Assembly (NCBI GenBank): GCA_021774335.1 | Contig: JAJFJD010000033.1 | Location: forward strand, 124,001 to 188,000 | DNA from: Alphaproteobacteria bacterium | GTDB lineage: Bacteria > Pseudomonadota > Alphaproteobacteria > UBA8366 | DNA: 64,000 nucleotides | Direction: 5' to 3' | Part shown: positions 8,367 to 16,392 of the stretch, piece by piece | Position numbering within the stretch: position 1 is the stretch's first letter | Layout of the letters: the number at the start of each line of letters is the position of its first letter | Notes under the pieces: model-generated | Databases searched by the model: none | Told to the model about the DNA's origin: nothing | What the model saw: only the letters and a program-made list of their open reading frames with translations | Made by a program: the position numbers and the translations under genes

Positions 8367-8816
8367 ATGAAACGCCTGCATGTCCACGTAACGGTGAAAG
8401 ACCTTGATGAGTCGATCGGCTTTTATTCGACGCTGTTCGGATCGACGCCGACGGTTACGGAATCCGACTACGCGAAATGGATGCTCGACGATCCCAGCGT
8501 CAATTTCGCGATCTCCGAACGCTGCGGCGTCACGCCGGGCCTGAGCCATCTGGGCATCCAGGTCGATGAGGAAAGCGAACTGTCGGAGCTTTCCGACCGT
8601 CTCGAGGAGGCCGGGCGGCCCGTTGTCGAACAAAAATCGGCGCAATGCTGTTATGCCGAGGGCGATAAGGCGTGGATTTCCGACCCGCAGGACATTGCCT
8701 GGGAAACCTTCCGCACCTTTGGGCAGATCACGGAATATGGCAAAGACCGGGTTCAGCGGGAGGAGCTATCGGCGGATAACGGAACCGTCTGCTGCCCGCC
8801 AACCACGGAACTGTAG
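8367..8816 (+). CDS. arsI: ArsI/CadI-family vicinal-oxygen-chelate protein (organoarsenical C-As lyase)
   Basis: This 149-residue protein is a two-module vicinal oxygen chelate (glyoxalase-like) protein. It starts [20 protein letters not shown] with the first metal histidine, has the second at LSHLGIQVD, and carries the paired cysteines ([11 protein letters not shown], about residues 93-94) that bind trivalent arsenic in ArsI dioxygenases, plus a C-terminal CC pair. ArsI cleaves the carbon-arsenic bond of methylarsenite and roxarsone(III). AGGAG at 8351-8355 overlaps the arsR stop region and precedes the ATG. No arsC, acr3 or arsM is seen nearby, so the final arsenite efflux must be encoded elsewhere. 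Confidence 0.88.
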   Translation: MKRLHVHVTVKDLDESIGFYSTLFGSTPTVTESDYAKWMLDDPSVNFAISERCGVTPGLSHLGIQVDEESELSELSDRLEEAGRPVVEQKSAQCCYAEGDKAWISDPQDIAWETFRTFGQITEYGKDRVQREELSADNGTVCCPPTTEL

Positions 8817-8955
8817 GCCCGAAAAACCCGGCTGGGCCGCTACGCCGGTATTGCCCGCCACGGCGCAATGTGACCCGCCGTGGCGGCGGTGCGAGAATCC
8901 TTGCAAACCCTGGCTGGCTCGGCTATATAGCCGCCCGAGCTGTGGAGCCTGTATG

Positions 8956-9180
8956 ATGAAAAAAGAAACCCATCCGGATTATCACGAGATTACGGTCCAG
9001 TTGACCGACGGAACCAGCTACCAGACGTTTTCGACCTGGGGCGCACCCGGCGATACGCTGAAGCTGGAAATCGATCCGAAGTCGCATCCGGCCTGGACCG
9101 GCGTGCACCGTTTGGTCGATAGCGGCGGTCAGCTTGCCAAATTCAACAAGCGGTTCGAGAGTTTCGGCCTGAAATCCTGA
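8956..9180 (+). CDS. rpmE: 50S ribosomal protein L31
   Basis: This 74-residue protein is ribosomal protein L31 of the large subunit. It shows the family hallmarks [17 protein letters not shown] at the start and [20 protein letters not shown] near the end. The zinc-binding CxxC pairs found in L31 of many bacteria are absent, as is typical for alphaproteobacteria. The ATG at 8956 has GGAG (8944-8947) eight bases upstream; the adjoining ATG at 8953 is the alternative. A strong intrinsic terminator follows, so it is the last gene of its transcript. Confidence 0.95.
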   Translation: MKKETHPDYHEITVQLTDGTSYQTFSTWGAPGDTLKLEIDPKSHPAWTGVHRLVDSGGQLAKFNKRFESFGLKS

Positions 9181-9202
9181 CGATCCGGCTGTTGAAACGA
9201 AG

Positions 9203-9227
9203 AAAGGCGCCGTTAGGCGCCTTTTTT
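9203..9227 (+). terminator. intrinsic terminator after rpmE
   Basis: A perfect GGCGCC/GGCGCC stem (9206-9211 and 9216-9221) with a GTTA loop is followed by six T residues (9222-9227), and the preceding AAA extends the stem. It lies 22 bp after the L31 stop codon. Confidence 0.92.
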
Positions 9228-9250
9228 GATGCCGAAAGGCTGACTTTCGC

Positions 9251-9655
9251 TTAATCGGCGGCGGCGAGTTGCTGATCCAGGCGGTTGATCCGCAAATACA
9301 GAGCGTGACTGCGCTCCAACAAACGGCGGAGCTGAATCGGCAGGATTTCATAGTCGGCGCGCCCGCGATCGAGGCACATTTTCTGGCCGCTCAGGCGATA
9401 GATGTGCTTGGCCGCCTGTTCCGGCGACATTTCCTCCAGATAAACGGCTTTCTGCGTCAGCAGCCACGCCATCACCTGGGTCAAACGGGTGGTCAGCCGC
9501 ATCGTCTCGACGCTGATGACCATCTGATATGCTTGACTGGCGTTCTTGCGAACCTCGGGAACCTTGATCCCGATATAGTCGCGCGATTCGATCAAGAGGT
9601 CATACGCCTCTTCATAAGTCGTCTCGAGCAAGAATGCCGATTGCGCCTTTTGCAC
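9251..9655 (-). CDS. rcdA: DUF1465 protein, RcdA-like CtrA-degradation factor
   Basis: This 134-residue helical protein belongs to DUF1465, the family of Caulobacter RcdA, an adaptor that helps ClpXP degrade the cell-cycle regulator CtrA. The family signature is the central helix ISVETMRLTTRLTQVMAWLL (about residues 47-66), followed by the basic C-terminal helices LPIQLRRLLERSHALYLRI. It is somewhat shorter than Caulobacter RcdA, lacking part of the flexible C-terminal tail. It is monocistronic and ends back to back with the rpmE terminator. The assignment to the family is firm; the CtrA role in this organism is inferred. Confidence 0.82.
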   Translation of the reverse strand: MQKAQSAFLLETTYEEAYDLLIESRDYIGIKVPEVRKNASQAYQMVISVETMRLTTRLTQVMAWLLTQKAVYLEEMSPEQAAKHIYRLSGQKMCLDRGRADYEILPIQLRRLLERSHALYLRINRLDQQLAAAD

Positions 9656-9853
9656 GGGCCGGCGTCTCCCTTATTAATTGGTGTCCCTTGGGTCTTTCGG
9701 GCGGATTTCTCCGCCCACGCCCTTACTCCTAAATATAATGCCTGCGGTGCGGGGGTGAACCACTAAGCTTCTATTATTATTGGTTAATCAAATTCGCCAG
9801 TCACACGTAATTAAGCGCTATCCCTTTGGTACGAGAGATCGAATCGCCGATAT

Positions 9854-9883
9854 CTTGACAAGCGAGGCATTCGATCCCACCTA
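9854..9883 (+). promoter_or_regulatory. RpoH (sigma-32)-like heat-shock promoter of hsp20
   Basis: CTTGACA at 9854-9860 is followed after 15 bases by CCCACCTA at 9876-9883, close to the sigma-32 pattern of a CTTGAAA-type -35 and a CCCCAT-type -10 element. Transcription starting near 9890 would give a leader of about 100 bases before the hsp20 start. Confidence 0.7.
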
Positions 9884-9895
9884 GGAATCGTCACC

Positions 9896-9988
9896 CGATG
9901 CCAAATGTGGGTCGGGCGACACTAGAACCGGAGTTTGGCCATTTGGCGGCTCCTTTGATCCCGTATCGCTTACAAGGAGGATATGGCA
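9896..9988 (+). promoter_or_regulatory. ROSE-type RNA thermometer in the hsp20 leader
   Basis: The leader directly before hsp20 folds into hairpins of the ROSE kind. The last one pairs UCGCU (9966-9970) across a UACA tetraloop with AGGAG (9975-9979), the Shine-Dalgarno sequence; U(U/C)GCU opposite the ribosome site, with its G-G mismatch, is the conserved ROSE signature. An upstream stem pairs GCCAAATG (9900-9907) with CATTTGGC (9940-9947). CTCCTT (9950-9955) could also mask AAGGAG. ROSE elements block translation at low temperature and melt on heat shock. Confidence 0.78.
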
Positions 9989-10450
9989 ATGCGCAGGTAC
10001 GATCTTTCACCCCTATTCCGCAGCACCGTTGGATTCGATCATCTCGCTCGGGTTCTCGATAACATTCCCGGCGAACAAGCCCCTGGCTATCCGCCGTACA
10101 ATATCGAGAAAACCGGAGAAGATTCCTATCGAGTCACAATGGCGGTTGCCGGATTCGGGGAAAACGACATCGACATCAAGACCCAGGAAAACAAGCTCGT
10201 AATCACGGGCCGCGTCGAGAAGAGCAAGGACGACGAGTCCCCCGCCTTCCTGCACCGCGGCATCGCCGAGCGGGCCTTCGAGCGTACATTCAGCCTCGCC
10301 GACCACGTCAAGGTCGCGGCGGCATCGCTCGAGAATGGGCTCCTGCATGTCGAACTCGCCCGCGAGGTTCCGGAGGCAATGAAGCCCCGCACCATCGCGA
10401 TCACGAACGGCAAGGGTAAAACGGCCAAGATCGAGAAGAAGGCCGCCTAA
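9989..10450 (+). CDS. Hsp20/IbpA small heat-shock protein
   Basis: This 153-residue chaperone has a central alpha-crystallin domain, from PPYNIEKTGEDSYRVTMAVAG to the beta strand motif LENGLLHVELARE (the A-x-x-x-n-GvL signature, about residues 110-122), and the short lysine-rich tail of class A alphaproteobacterial small heat-shock proteins. It opens RRYDLSPLFRSTVGFD, the usual IbpA-type N-terminus. The ATG at 9989 lies eight bases after AGGAGG and is preferred to the ATG at 9983, which is only two bases away. It holds unfolding proteins for refolding by DnaK. Control appears double: an RpoH-like promoter and a ROSE leader. Confidence 0.95.
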   Translation: MRRYDLSPLFRSTVGFDHLARVLDNIPGEQAPGYPPYNIEKTGEDSYRVTMAVAGFGENDIDIKTQENKLVITGRVEKSKDDESPAFLHRGIAERAFERTFSLADHVKVAAASLENGLLHVELAREVPEAMKPRTIAITNGKGKTAKIEKKAA

Positions 10451-10480
10451 CCCTCCCCAGGCAAACTCCCTAACCCATAA

Positions 10481-10510
10481 CGCGCCCCGCTTCGTCGGGG
10501 CGCGTTTCTT
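10481..10510 (+). terminator. intrinsic terminator after hsp20
   Basis: A nine-base GC stem, CGCGCCCCG (10481-10489) with CGGGGCGCG (10496-10504), closes a CTTCGT loop and is followed by TTTCTT. It lies 30 bp after the hsp20 stop. Confidence 0.88.
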
Positions 10511-10534
10511 ATGGGCTGCCGGGTCTTGTGGCGG

Positions 10535-10981
10535 CTAACTAACGCCCGACACGACCAGCGACGCCATTACCGCGCGGACGGGGTCGGGAATGCGAACCGG
10601 CCGCCGGTTTTCGCGGTCCACATAGACATGAATAAAATGGCCGACGGCGGCGGCGTCGGGCTGGTCCTTGCGGAACAAACCGATTTCATAGGTCACGCTG
10701 GAATTGCCAAGTTTCGCGATCCGCAGGCCCGCTTCGATGACTTCGGGAAATGCCAATTCCTTGAGGAACTGGCATTTGGTCTCGACGACGATGCCGAAGA
10801 TGTCACCGGCGGCATAATCGAGTACGCCATACTCCATAAGGTGCCCGTTCACCGCAGTATCGAAGTAGGAATAGTAGACGACATTGTTCACATGGCCGTA
10901 GACGTCGTTGTCCATCCAACGGGTCGGCACGGCGCGGAAATGCGGGTAATAACTGCGATCCTTGGGATCGGAACTGCTCAC
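10535..10981 (-). CDS. 4HBT-family acyl-CoA thioesterase
   Basis: This 148-residue protein is a 4-hydroxybenzoyl-CoA thioesterase-like hotdog enzyme of the YbgC/FcbC branch. The active-site region reads RWMDNDVYGHVNNVVYYSYFD (split here only by variation at its ends), in which the Asp and following HVNN are characteristic. A later GNSSVTYEIGLFR strand and the HFIHVYVD segment complete the fold. Its start codon overlaps the stop of the alpha/beta hydrolase gene by four bases, so the two form an operon. The substrate is probably a short acyl-CoA, not identifiable from sequence. Confidence 0.9.
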   Translation of the reverse strand: MSSSDPKDRSYYPHFRAVPTRWMDNDVYGHVNNVVYYSYFDTAVNGHLMEYGVLDYAAGDIFGIVVETKCQFLKELAFPEVIEAGLRIAKLGNSSVTYEIGLFRKDQPDAAAVGHFIHVYVDRENRRPVRIPDPVRAVMASLVVSGVS

Positions 10982-11757
10982 GATACAGTCTCCTGCAGGT
11001 CCAACAGCACTTCGGCGCAGGCACCCGGCGCCTCGAGCATCATCATATGCCCGGTTTCCGGCAATACGGTCTGGCGGGCGCCCTTGGCCGCCTGAACCAG
11101 CGGCATTGCCTTGTCCGGCGGCGTCATGCGGTCCTCTTCCCCCAACACCAACATCATTGGACAGCCAACCTGTCCGGCCATTGCTTCTGCATCGCGATAG
11201 GCATCACAGGCCGCGAAATCGGCATACAGCGCCCCCGCCGGCGCGCCGGTCACGCAGGCCGCCACTTGCGGCGCGACGTCACCCTGCGCGGCCTGGCCGA
11301 CCCCCCATTTGGCGATCATTGCCGCCGCCTTGGGATCATTCGCCTGCGCCATCGCCAAAAGATCGGGATGAACCGGCATTCGCGCCGCGACCCCCATAAG
11401 GGCTGCCGCGCGTACCGTTCGCGGATGCCGTGCCGCCAATTCCAGAACCACCAACGCGCCCATCGAATGCCCCACGGCGATAACACCCGCATTGCCGAGT
11501 TCTCCGACGACGTCCGCCAGCCAATCCGCCATCTCACCAATGGTGCCGATTAGATCGCCAGCGCTGCCGCCATGTCCCGGTAGATCAACCGCCACCCACG
11601 GCCGGCCCGCAGCGGTAAACGCATTGGTTACCGTGGTCCAGACCGTGTGGTCCATCCCGGCACCATGCAGGAACAACGCGATAGGCGTCGCCATATCGGC
11701 ATCCGGCAGAGCGCCGGCAACGCGGATGTTCTGGCCGCGGACGGAGAGATTTTCCAT
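10978..11757 (-). CDS. alpha/beta hydrolase
   Basis: This 259-residue protein is an alpha/beta-hydrolase-fold enzyme. It shows the oxyanion segment LFLHGAGMDHTVW, the strand-loop VAVDLPGHGGSAGD, the nucleophile elbow GHSMGAL (Ser about residue 99), the acid in VLGEEDRMTPP and the final histidine in LPETGHMMMLEAP. It is soluble and of the size of esterase, lactonase or BioH-like members. It precedes and overlaps the thioesterase gene, which suggests a joint role in ester or thioester breakdown. Confidence 0.9.
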   Translation of the reverse strand: MENLSVRGQNIRVAGALPDADMATPIALFLHGAGMDHTVWTTVTNAFTAAGRPWVAVDLPGHGGSAGDLIGTIGEMADWLADVVGELGNAGVIAVGHSMGALVVLELAARHPRTVRAAALMGVAARMPVHPDLLAMAQANDPKAAAMIAKWGVGQAAQGDVAPQVAACVTGAPAGALYADFAACDAYRDAEAMAGQVGCPMMLVLGEEDRMTPPDKAMPLVQAAKGARQTVLPETGHMMMLEAPGACAEVLLDLQETVS

Positions 11758-11849
11758 GATTCACCGCTTCGGATTGTGCAAATTGCCTCACTGCGGCGAC
11801 AGTAACGACGGCGCGGCGGCGGCTCAATGGCACGGAAAATTGTGTGTGG

Positions 11850-11880
11850 AAAAAAAATGCCGAGCCCAGAGGGCTCGGCA
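11850..11880 (-). terminator. intrinsic terminator on the minus strand
   Basis: A ten-base perfect stem, TGCCGAGCCC (11858-11867) with GGGCTCGGCA (11871-11880), has a three-base loop and, read on the minus strand, is followed by eight U residues (11850-11857). It is about 250 bp beyond the end of the DUF1192 gene and reads from that direction. Confidence 0.9.
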
Positions 11881-12005
11881 AGAGACAGGGAGGTATCAAG
11901 TACTAAGTGGATCCGAGAGACCCACGTGAGGCACTTAAGTGGCACAAGTGTGCTGGCCCTTTTATCGCCCCAAAGCCCTAACAAAGTGTTAACAGCTCGC
12001 CCAAC
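11850..12005 (-). ncRNA. candidate small RNA ending at the strong minus-strand terminator
   Basis: The stretch upstream of the terminator has no open frame but several potential hairpins, including the palindromes at 11932-11953, and a CCTCCCT anti-Shine-Dalgarno-like run at about 11887-11893 on the minus strand just before the terminator stem. This arrangement is typical of trans-acting alphaproteobacterial small RNAs. I could not assign a promoter with confidence, and a long 3' untranslated region of DUF1192 is the alternative. Confidence 0.35.
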
Positions 12006-12132
12006 AGCAAGAAATTCATAACTATTTGATTTTAAATCAATTTAAGGAATATCAGCGTGGCAGAAAGCTCAAATATGGCCGCCGGAACGCCGGAAATTAA
12101 CGTTTACCCGCACCGGCCAAGGTCTAGCCCGC

Positions 12133-12315
12133 CTAATTCTTGAAAACATCCTCCGCAGCGCTGCGGTGATCCTTTTTGGAGGCGATTTCCGCCCGTGCCC
12201 GCTCGATCTCGGATTCCATCTCAGCAATATATTCCTCGAGAGCCTCGATGGACATGACTTCCAGATCTTTCAGTTTCTTCCGCTTGGTACGCGGTTCAAG
12301 ATCCTGTTCTTCCAT
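12133..12315 (-). CDS. DUF1192 family protein
   Basis: This 60-residue acidic-helical protein belongs to DUF1192, small alphaproteobacterial proteins of unknown role. The conserved part is LKDLEVMSIEALEEYIAEM followed by a charged coiled-coil-like helix EIERARAEIASKKDHRSAAE and ending FKN. The ATG at 12315 is preceded by GGAGG with a five-to-six base gap; the in-frame TTG at 12330 lies before that site. It has no signal peptide or membrane segment and stands alone. Confidence 0.88.
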   Translation of the reverse strand: MEEQDLEPRTKRKKLKDLEVMSIEALEEYIAEMESEIERARAEIASKKDHRSAAEDVFKN

Positions 12316-12425
12316 GATTTCCTCCGTCAAATCGCGCTGCCGTCTTGCAAGTGTGGTGGCTAGCGGCTAGACCTGCAACCCTGCTAGGACAATTTCATAT
12401 CGACCAGGACTCCAGGTAAACCCCC

Positions 12426-13430
12426 ATGACCTTGCCGGACTTAATGACCGTTATCGAAGTGCCCGAAGCGGGCGACGCGGACGCCATGACAGTGGGATCG
12501 CGCCCCGTGCCAACACCCGGGCCGAACGACGTGCTGATCAAGGTTGCGGCCGCCGGCGTGAACCGGCCGGACGTGTTCCAGCGCGCGGGCGCCTATCCGC
12601 CACCGCCGGGTGCCACGGACCTGCTGGGCCTCGAAGTCGCCGGAACGGTGGCTGCCATCGGTGACGCCGTCACGGACTGGAGCGTCGGCGACGATGTCTG
12701 CGCCCTTACCCCGGGCGGCGGATATGCGGAGTATTGCATCACCCCGGCGGCGCACTGCCTGCCGATCCCCAAGGGGTATGACATGGTGCAGGCCGGCTCG
12801 CTGCCGGAAACCTTCTTTACCGTATGGCACAACGTGTTTCAGCGCGGCGGCTTGCAGGCAGGCGAGACCTTCCTGGTCCATGGCGGATCGAGCGGCATCG
12901 GGACCACGGCGATCCAACTGGCCAAGCAGTTTGGCGCGACGGTCATCACAACCGCCGGCAGCGCCGAAAAATGCAAGGCCTGCGAAGAGCTTGGCGCCGA
13001 TCTCGCGATCAACTACCGCGAACAGGATTGGCCCGCCGTTGTCAAAGAATTCGCCGGCAAGAAAGGCGTCAACCTGATCCTCGACATGGTCGGCGGCGAC
13101 TACATTCAAAAGAACCTGAGCTGCCTGGCCTGGGACGGGCGCATCGTGAATATCGCCTTCCTGAAGGGCTCGAAGGTCGAGGTCAATCTGGCGCTGTTCA
13201 TGATCAAACGGCAAACGATGACCGCGTCGACCCTGCGGCCGCAGTCGGACGAAGACAAGGCGGTCATGGCGCAGGAACTGCGCAAAAAGGTCTGGCCAAT
13301 GCTGGATGAGGGCAAAATTCGCTCGATGGTCTACAAGACCTTTCCGCTGGCCGAGGTCTCGGACGCGCACCGGCTGATGGAATCCAGCGCCCATATCGGA
13401 AAAATCATGCTGACCGTTGGAAAACCATAG
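12426..13430 (+). CDS. NAD(P)H-quinone oxidoreductase, PIG3 type
   Basis: This 334-residue protein is a zinc-free medium-chain dehydrogenase/reductase of the quinone oxidoreductase (PIG3/TP53I3) branch. It has AAAGVNRPDVFQRAGAYPPP (about residues 42-61), LLGLEVAGTVAAIG, and the cofactor loop VHGGSSGIGTTAIQLAKQ near residue 150. It probably reduces quinones or enones with NADPH in the cytosol. It starts 14 bp after an AGGACTCCAGG-type ribosome region and is transcribed away from DUF1192. Confidence 0.92.
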   Translation: MTLPDLMTVIEVPEAGDADAMTVGSRPVPTPGPNDVLIKVAAAGVNRPDVFQRAGAYPPPPGATDLLGLEVAGTVAAIGDAVTDWSVGDDVCALTPGGGYAEYCITPAAHCLPIPKGYDMVQAGSLPETFFTVWHNVFQRGGLQAGETFLVHGGSSGIGTTAIQLAKQFGATVITTAGSAEKCKACEELGADLAINYREQDWPAVVKEFAGKKGVNLILDMVGGDYIQKNLSCLAWDGRIVNIAFLKGSKVEVNLALFMIKRQTMTASTLRPQSDEDKAVMAQELRKKVWPMLDEGKIRSMVYKTFPLAEVSDAHRLMESSAHIGKIMLTVGKP

Positions 13431-13563
13431 AAAATCAAAGCAACATCATCACTTGCGGTCCGCCATGCGCGACCGCATATTACACTCTCTGGCGTAATCA
13501 AACGGCGCGTTACGGCCGATCCGGTTATTTTCCGGACGGCGGGACCGTCTTTTGGGGGACTTC

Positions 13564-14241
13564 ATGAATAAACCATTGATGCCAAAGGCGACAGCCGTAT
13601 GGCTTGTCGAGAACACTGCCCTGACATTCGACCAAATCGCCGATTTTTGCGGCCTCCACATGCTGGAAGTCCAAGCGATCGCCGACGAGGAAGTCGCCAT
13701 TGGCATGCAGGGGATGGACCCGATCGTCAACGGTCAGGTCACCAAAGAAGAAATCGTGCGCTGCGAAGGCGATCCCAGCACCCGCCTCGACATGTTGAAA
13801 TCCGACATTCCGCAGCCGACCGCGCGCGGCACGGGACCGCGATATACCCCCCTTTCGAAACGCCAGGACAAACCGGACGCCATCGCTTGGCTGTTGCGGC
13901 ATTATCCGGAACTCTCGGATGCGCAGATCGGCCGGCTGATCGGCACCACTAAGCCGACCATCAGCGCGGTCCGCGACCGGTCCCATTGGAATTCGCCGAA
14001 CCTGCGGCCGCGCAGCCCGGTCGAGCTGGGCCTCAGCAAGCACGAAGACCTCAGCGTCGCATTGGAAAAGGCGCAGAAAGCCGCGGAGCGGAAAGCCAAG
14101 CGCGAAGGCAAGCCTCCCCCCCAACCGAGACAGTTCCCGCCAGTCGCCGAAGGCGCCGAGCCGAAGCAAGAAATGTCCGGGGTCGAGCCGCAGACCGATA
14201 CGGCCGTGCCGCAAAATCCGTTCCAGAACACCACCGACTGA
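13564..14241 (+). CDS. trcR: cell-cycle transcriptional regulator TrcR (DUF1013)
   Basis: This 225-residue protein is DUF1013, named TrcR in alphaproteobacteria. It begins with a conserved block, PLMPKATAVWLVENTALTF, with a helix-turn-helix-like region FDQIADFCGLHMLEVQAIAD. A second block contains KRQDKPDAIAWLLRHYPELS and the helix-turn-helix-like AQIGRLIGTTKPTISAVRD. The tail is proline-rich and variable. The ATG at 13564 follows GGGGGAC by four bases; an in-frame TTG at 13552 lies upstream of that site. TrcR-type proteins bind RNA polymerase and act in cell-cycle-linked transcription. Confidence 0.9.
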   Translation: MNKPLMPKATAVWLVENTALTFDQIADFCGLHMLEVQAIADEEVAIGMQGMDPIVNGQVTKEEIVRCEGDPSTRLDMLKSDIPQPTARGTGPRYTPLSKRQDKPDAIAWLLRHYPELSDAQIGRLIGTTKPTISAVRDRSHWNSPNLRPRSPVELGLSKHEDLSVALEKAQKAAERKAKREGKPPPQPRQFPPVAEGAEPKQEMSGVEPQTDTAVPQNPFQNTTD

Positions 14242-14245
14242 TCGG

Positions 14246-14280
14246 CTGACCGTCGCGGGCTCGTCCGCGTTTCCGGTCAG
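14246..14280. terminator. nested inverted repeat between convergent genes
   Basis: CTGACCG (14246-14252) pairs with CGGTCAG (14274-14280), enclosing CGCGG/CCGCG arms (14254-14258, 14265-14269). It spans the 35 bp between the convergent trcR and prpE ends and could stop transcription from either side, though it lacks a long U tract. Confidence 0.4.
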
Positions 14281-16178
14281 TTTCGTGCGTAGCCGACGGT
14301 CTTCAGCGCGCCTTCGATCTCGTTCAGGATGATCGGATCATCGATGGTCGCCGGCATCTTGTAGTCCTCGGAATCGGCGATTTTCTGCATCGTGCCGCGC
14401 AGGATTTTGCCCGACCGCGTTTTCGGCAGTCGATCGACGACGGTGACCGTCTTGAAGGCGGCGACCGGTCCGATTTCCTGACGCACCAGCTTCACCGCTT
14501 CGTCGGTGATGTCCTGATTATCGCGGGCAACGCCCGAGTTCAGCACCAGAAAGCCCAGCGGCAACTGCCCCTTGAGCTGATCGGCGACACCGATCACCGC
14601 ACATTCCGCCACATCCGGGTGTGAGGCCAGGACTTCCTCGATAGCACCGGTCGATAGGCGATGCCCGGCCACGTTGATGACGTCGTCCGTGCGGGTCATG
14701 ACGAAAATATAGTCGTCCTCGTCCAGATATCCGGCGTCGCCGGTCTTATAGTAACCGGGAAATTCGGCCATATAGGATTCGATGTAGCGGTCCGACGCAT
14801 TCCACAGGTTCGGAAAACAGGACGGCGGCAACGGCAGCTTGACGCAGATCGCGCCCATCTCGCCACGCGGCAACTCGGACCCGTCATTGTCGAGGATTTG
14901 CACATCATATCCCGGCGCAGCCCGCGTCGGCGACCCGGCTTTCACCGGCAACATCTCGATACCGATGCAGTTGGTCCCGATGGACCAGCCAGTTTCCGTC
15001 TGCCACCAGTGATCGATGACCGGCACCTTCAAATTGTTCTCTGCCCAATGCAGCGTATCGGGATCGGTCCGTTCCCCCGCTAGGAAAAGCGTGCGGAAAT
15101 TACTGAGATCGTAGTCCTTGATCAGCTTACCTTCCGGGTCTTCCCGCTTGATCGCGCGGAACGCGGTGGGCGCGGTGAACATCACGCTCACATTATGTTC
15201 GGAAAGAACCCGCCAGAAGACACCGGCGTCGGGCGTGCCCACCGGCTTGCCTTCGAACAGGATCGTCGTGCTGCCGTGGAACAACGGCGCATAGACGATA
15301 TAAGAATGCCCGACCACCCAACCGACATCCGAGGCCGCCCAATAGACCTCGCCGGGCTCGACGCCGTAGATGTTCTTCATCGACCATTTCAGGGCGACCA
15401 TGTGGCCGCCGGTGTCGCGAATCACGCCCTTCGGCTGTCCGGTCGTACCCGAGGTGTAGAGGATATAGAGCGGGTCGGTCGCCTTGACCGGCACACAGTC
15501 TGCTGGGCTCGCGGCCGCCACGGCCTCGTGCCAATCCACATCGCGGCCCGCAACCGTCTCAACCGGGTGCTGCTCGCGCTGCAAAACGACAATGCGCCCG
15601 ATCTTGTGCTTCGCCAGATCGATCGCTTCGGTCACCATCGGCATGTATTCGACGGTCCGGCCCGGCTCGATACCGCAGGTCGCGGTGACGATCAACTTGG
15701 CCTCCGAATCGTCGATCCGCGTGGCAAGTTCCTGCGGCGCGAAGCCGCCGAACACGACACAATGAACCGCGCCGATCCGAGCGCAGGCAAGCATGGCGAT
15801 CGCCGCCTCCGGCACCATCGGCATGTAGACGATCACACGGTCGCCGTACCCGACGCCTTCCGCCTGCATGACGCTGGCGAAGCGCGCGACCTGATCCTGT
15901 AACTCGGCATAAGTGATCTTGCGCTGCACGCCGCCGGTGATCGGGCTGTCGTAGATGATCGCGTTCTGCGCACCGCGCCCGGCCTCCACATGACGGTCGA
16001 CCGCGTTGTAGCAGGTGTTGGTCTCGGCGCCGGGGAACCATCGGTAAAAGGGCGGATTGCTGTCGTCCAGCACCTTGTCCCAGCGCTTGTACCAATGCAC
16101 GTCCTCGGCCGCCTCGGCCCAAAACCCTTCGGGATCGTTTATCGAACGGGCGTAGATTTCATCGAATTTTCCGGCCAT
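14277..16178 (-). CDS. prpE: propionyl-CoA synthetase
   Basis: This 633-residue AMP-forming acyl-CoA synthetase is of the PrpE type, somewhat like acetyl-CoA synthetase but with the PrpE-specific start YARSINDPEGFWAEAAEDVHW. The ATP-binding motif is YILYTSGTTGQPKGVIRD (about residue 250); WWQTETGW and YYKTGDAGYLDEDDY are the A4 and A8 regions; the catalytic lysine is Lys591 in PKTRSGKILRG. It makes propionyl-CoA from propionate for the methylcitrate or methylmalonyl routes. The genes of those routes are not in the window. It is the only gene of its strand here and converges on trcR. Confidence 0.93.
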   Translation of the reverse strand: MAGKFDEIYARSINDPEGFWAEAAEDVHWYKRWDKVLDDSNPPFYRWFPGAETNTCYNAVDRHVEAGRGAQNAIIYDSPITGGVQRKITYAELQDQVARFASVMQAEGVGYGDRVIVYMPMVPEAAIAMLACARIGAVHCVVFGGFAPQELATRIDDSEAKLIVTATCGIEPGRTVEYMPMVTEAIDLAKHKIGRIVVLQREQHPVETVAGRDVDWHEAVAAASPADCVPVKATDPLYILYTSGTTGQPKGVIRDTGGHMVALKWSMKNIYGVEPGEVYWAASDVGWVVGHSYIVYAPLFHGSTTILFEGKPVGTPDAGVFWRVLSEHNVSVMFTAPTAFRAIKREDPEGKLIKDYDLSNFRTLFLAGERTDPDTLHWAENNLKVPVIDHWWQTETGWSIGTNCIGIEMLPVKAGSPTRAAPGYDVQILDNDGSELPRGEMGAICVKLPLPPSCFPNLWNASDRYIESYMAEFPGYYKTGDAGYLDEDDYIFVMTRTDDVINVAGHRLSTGAIEEVLASHPDVAECAVIGVADQLKGQLPLGFLVLNSGVARDNQDITDEAVKLVRQEIGPVAAFKTVTVVDRLPKTRSGKILRGTMQKIADSEDYKMPATIDDPIILNEIEGALKTVGYARN

Positions 16179-16392
16179 GACCGACCACCTTTTTGAAGCT
16201 CATCAACCCTGCCGCGCCGCCCGCGCGCGTGGTCGTTTTCCGCCGCCCCGCGCTACGCTGCCTCCGGCGCACTCAAGAACGAGTATAGGATGCTCTCAAC
16301 CTTTGCAAAACACCAGCCGCATCCCCCATAGTGTACGGAACGCAACGGAAGCGCGGGGGAACCGCGCCCATCGACCGTCTTGAGGTTTCGCC

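Larger units (their letters stand above)
9656..9988. other. intergenic region holding the divergent rcdA and hsp20 control regions
   Basis: No gene is seen in these 333 bases. The left half is AT-richer than the flanks and should hold the rcdA promoter; the right half carries an RpoH-like promoter and a structured leader for hsp20, listed separately. Confidence 0.7.
11758..12132. other. gene-free region with terminator, palindromes and a possible small RNA
   Basis: No convincing gene is present in these 375 bases. They contain a strong terminator reading leftwards (11850-11880), two adjacent short palindromes (CACTTAAGTG at 11932-11941 and GCACAAGTGTGC at 11942-11953), and an AT-rich dyad TTGATTT-T-AAATCAA at 12026-12040. 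Confidence 0.6.

Noticed and set aside
8566..8952. A long N-terminal extension of L31
   Set aside because: The extension overlaps arsI in another frame and has no match; L31 begins at [10 protein letters not shown] with a good ribosome site.
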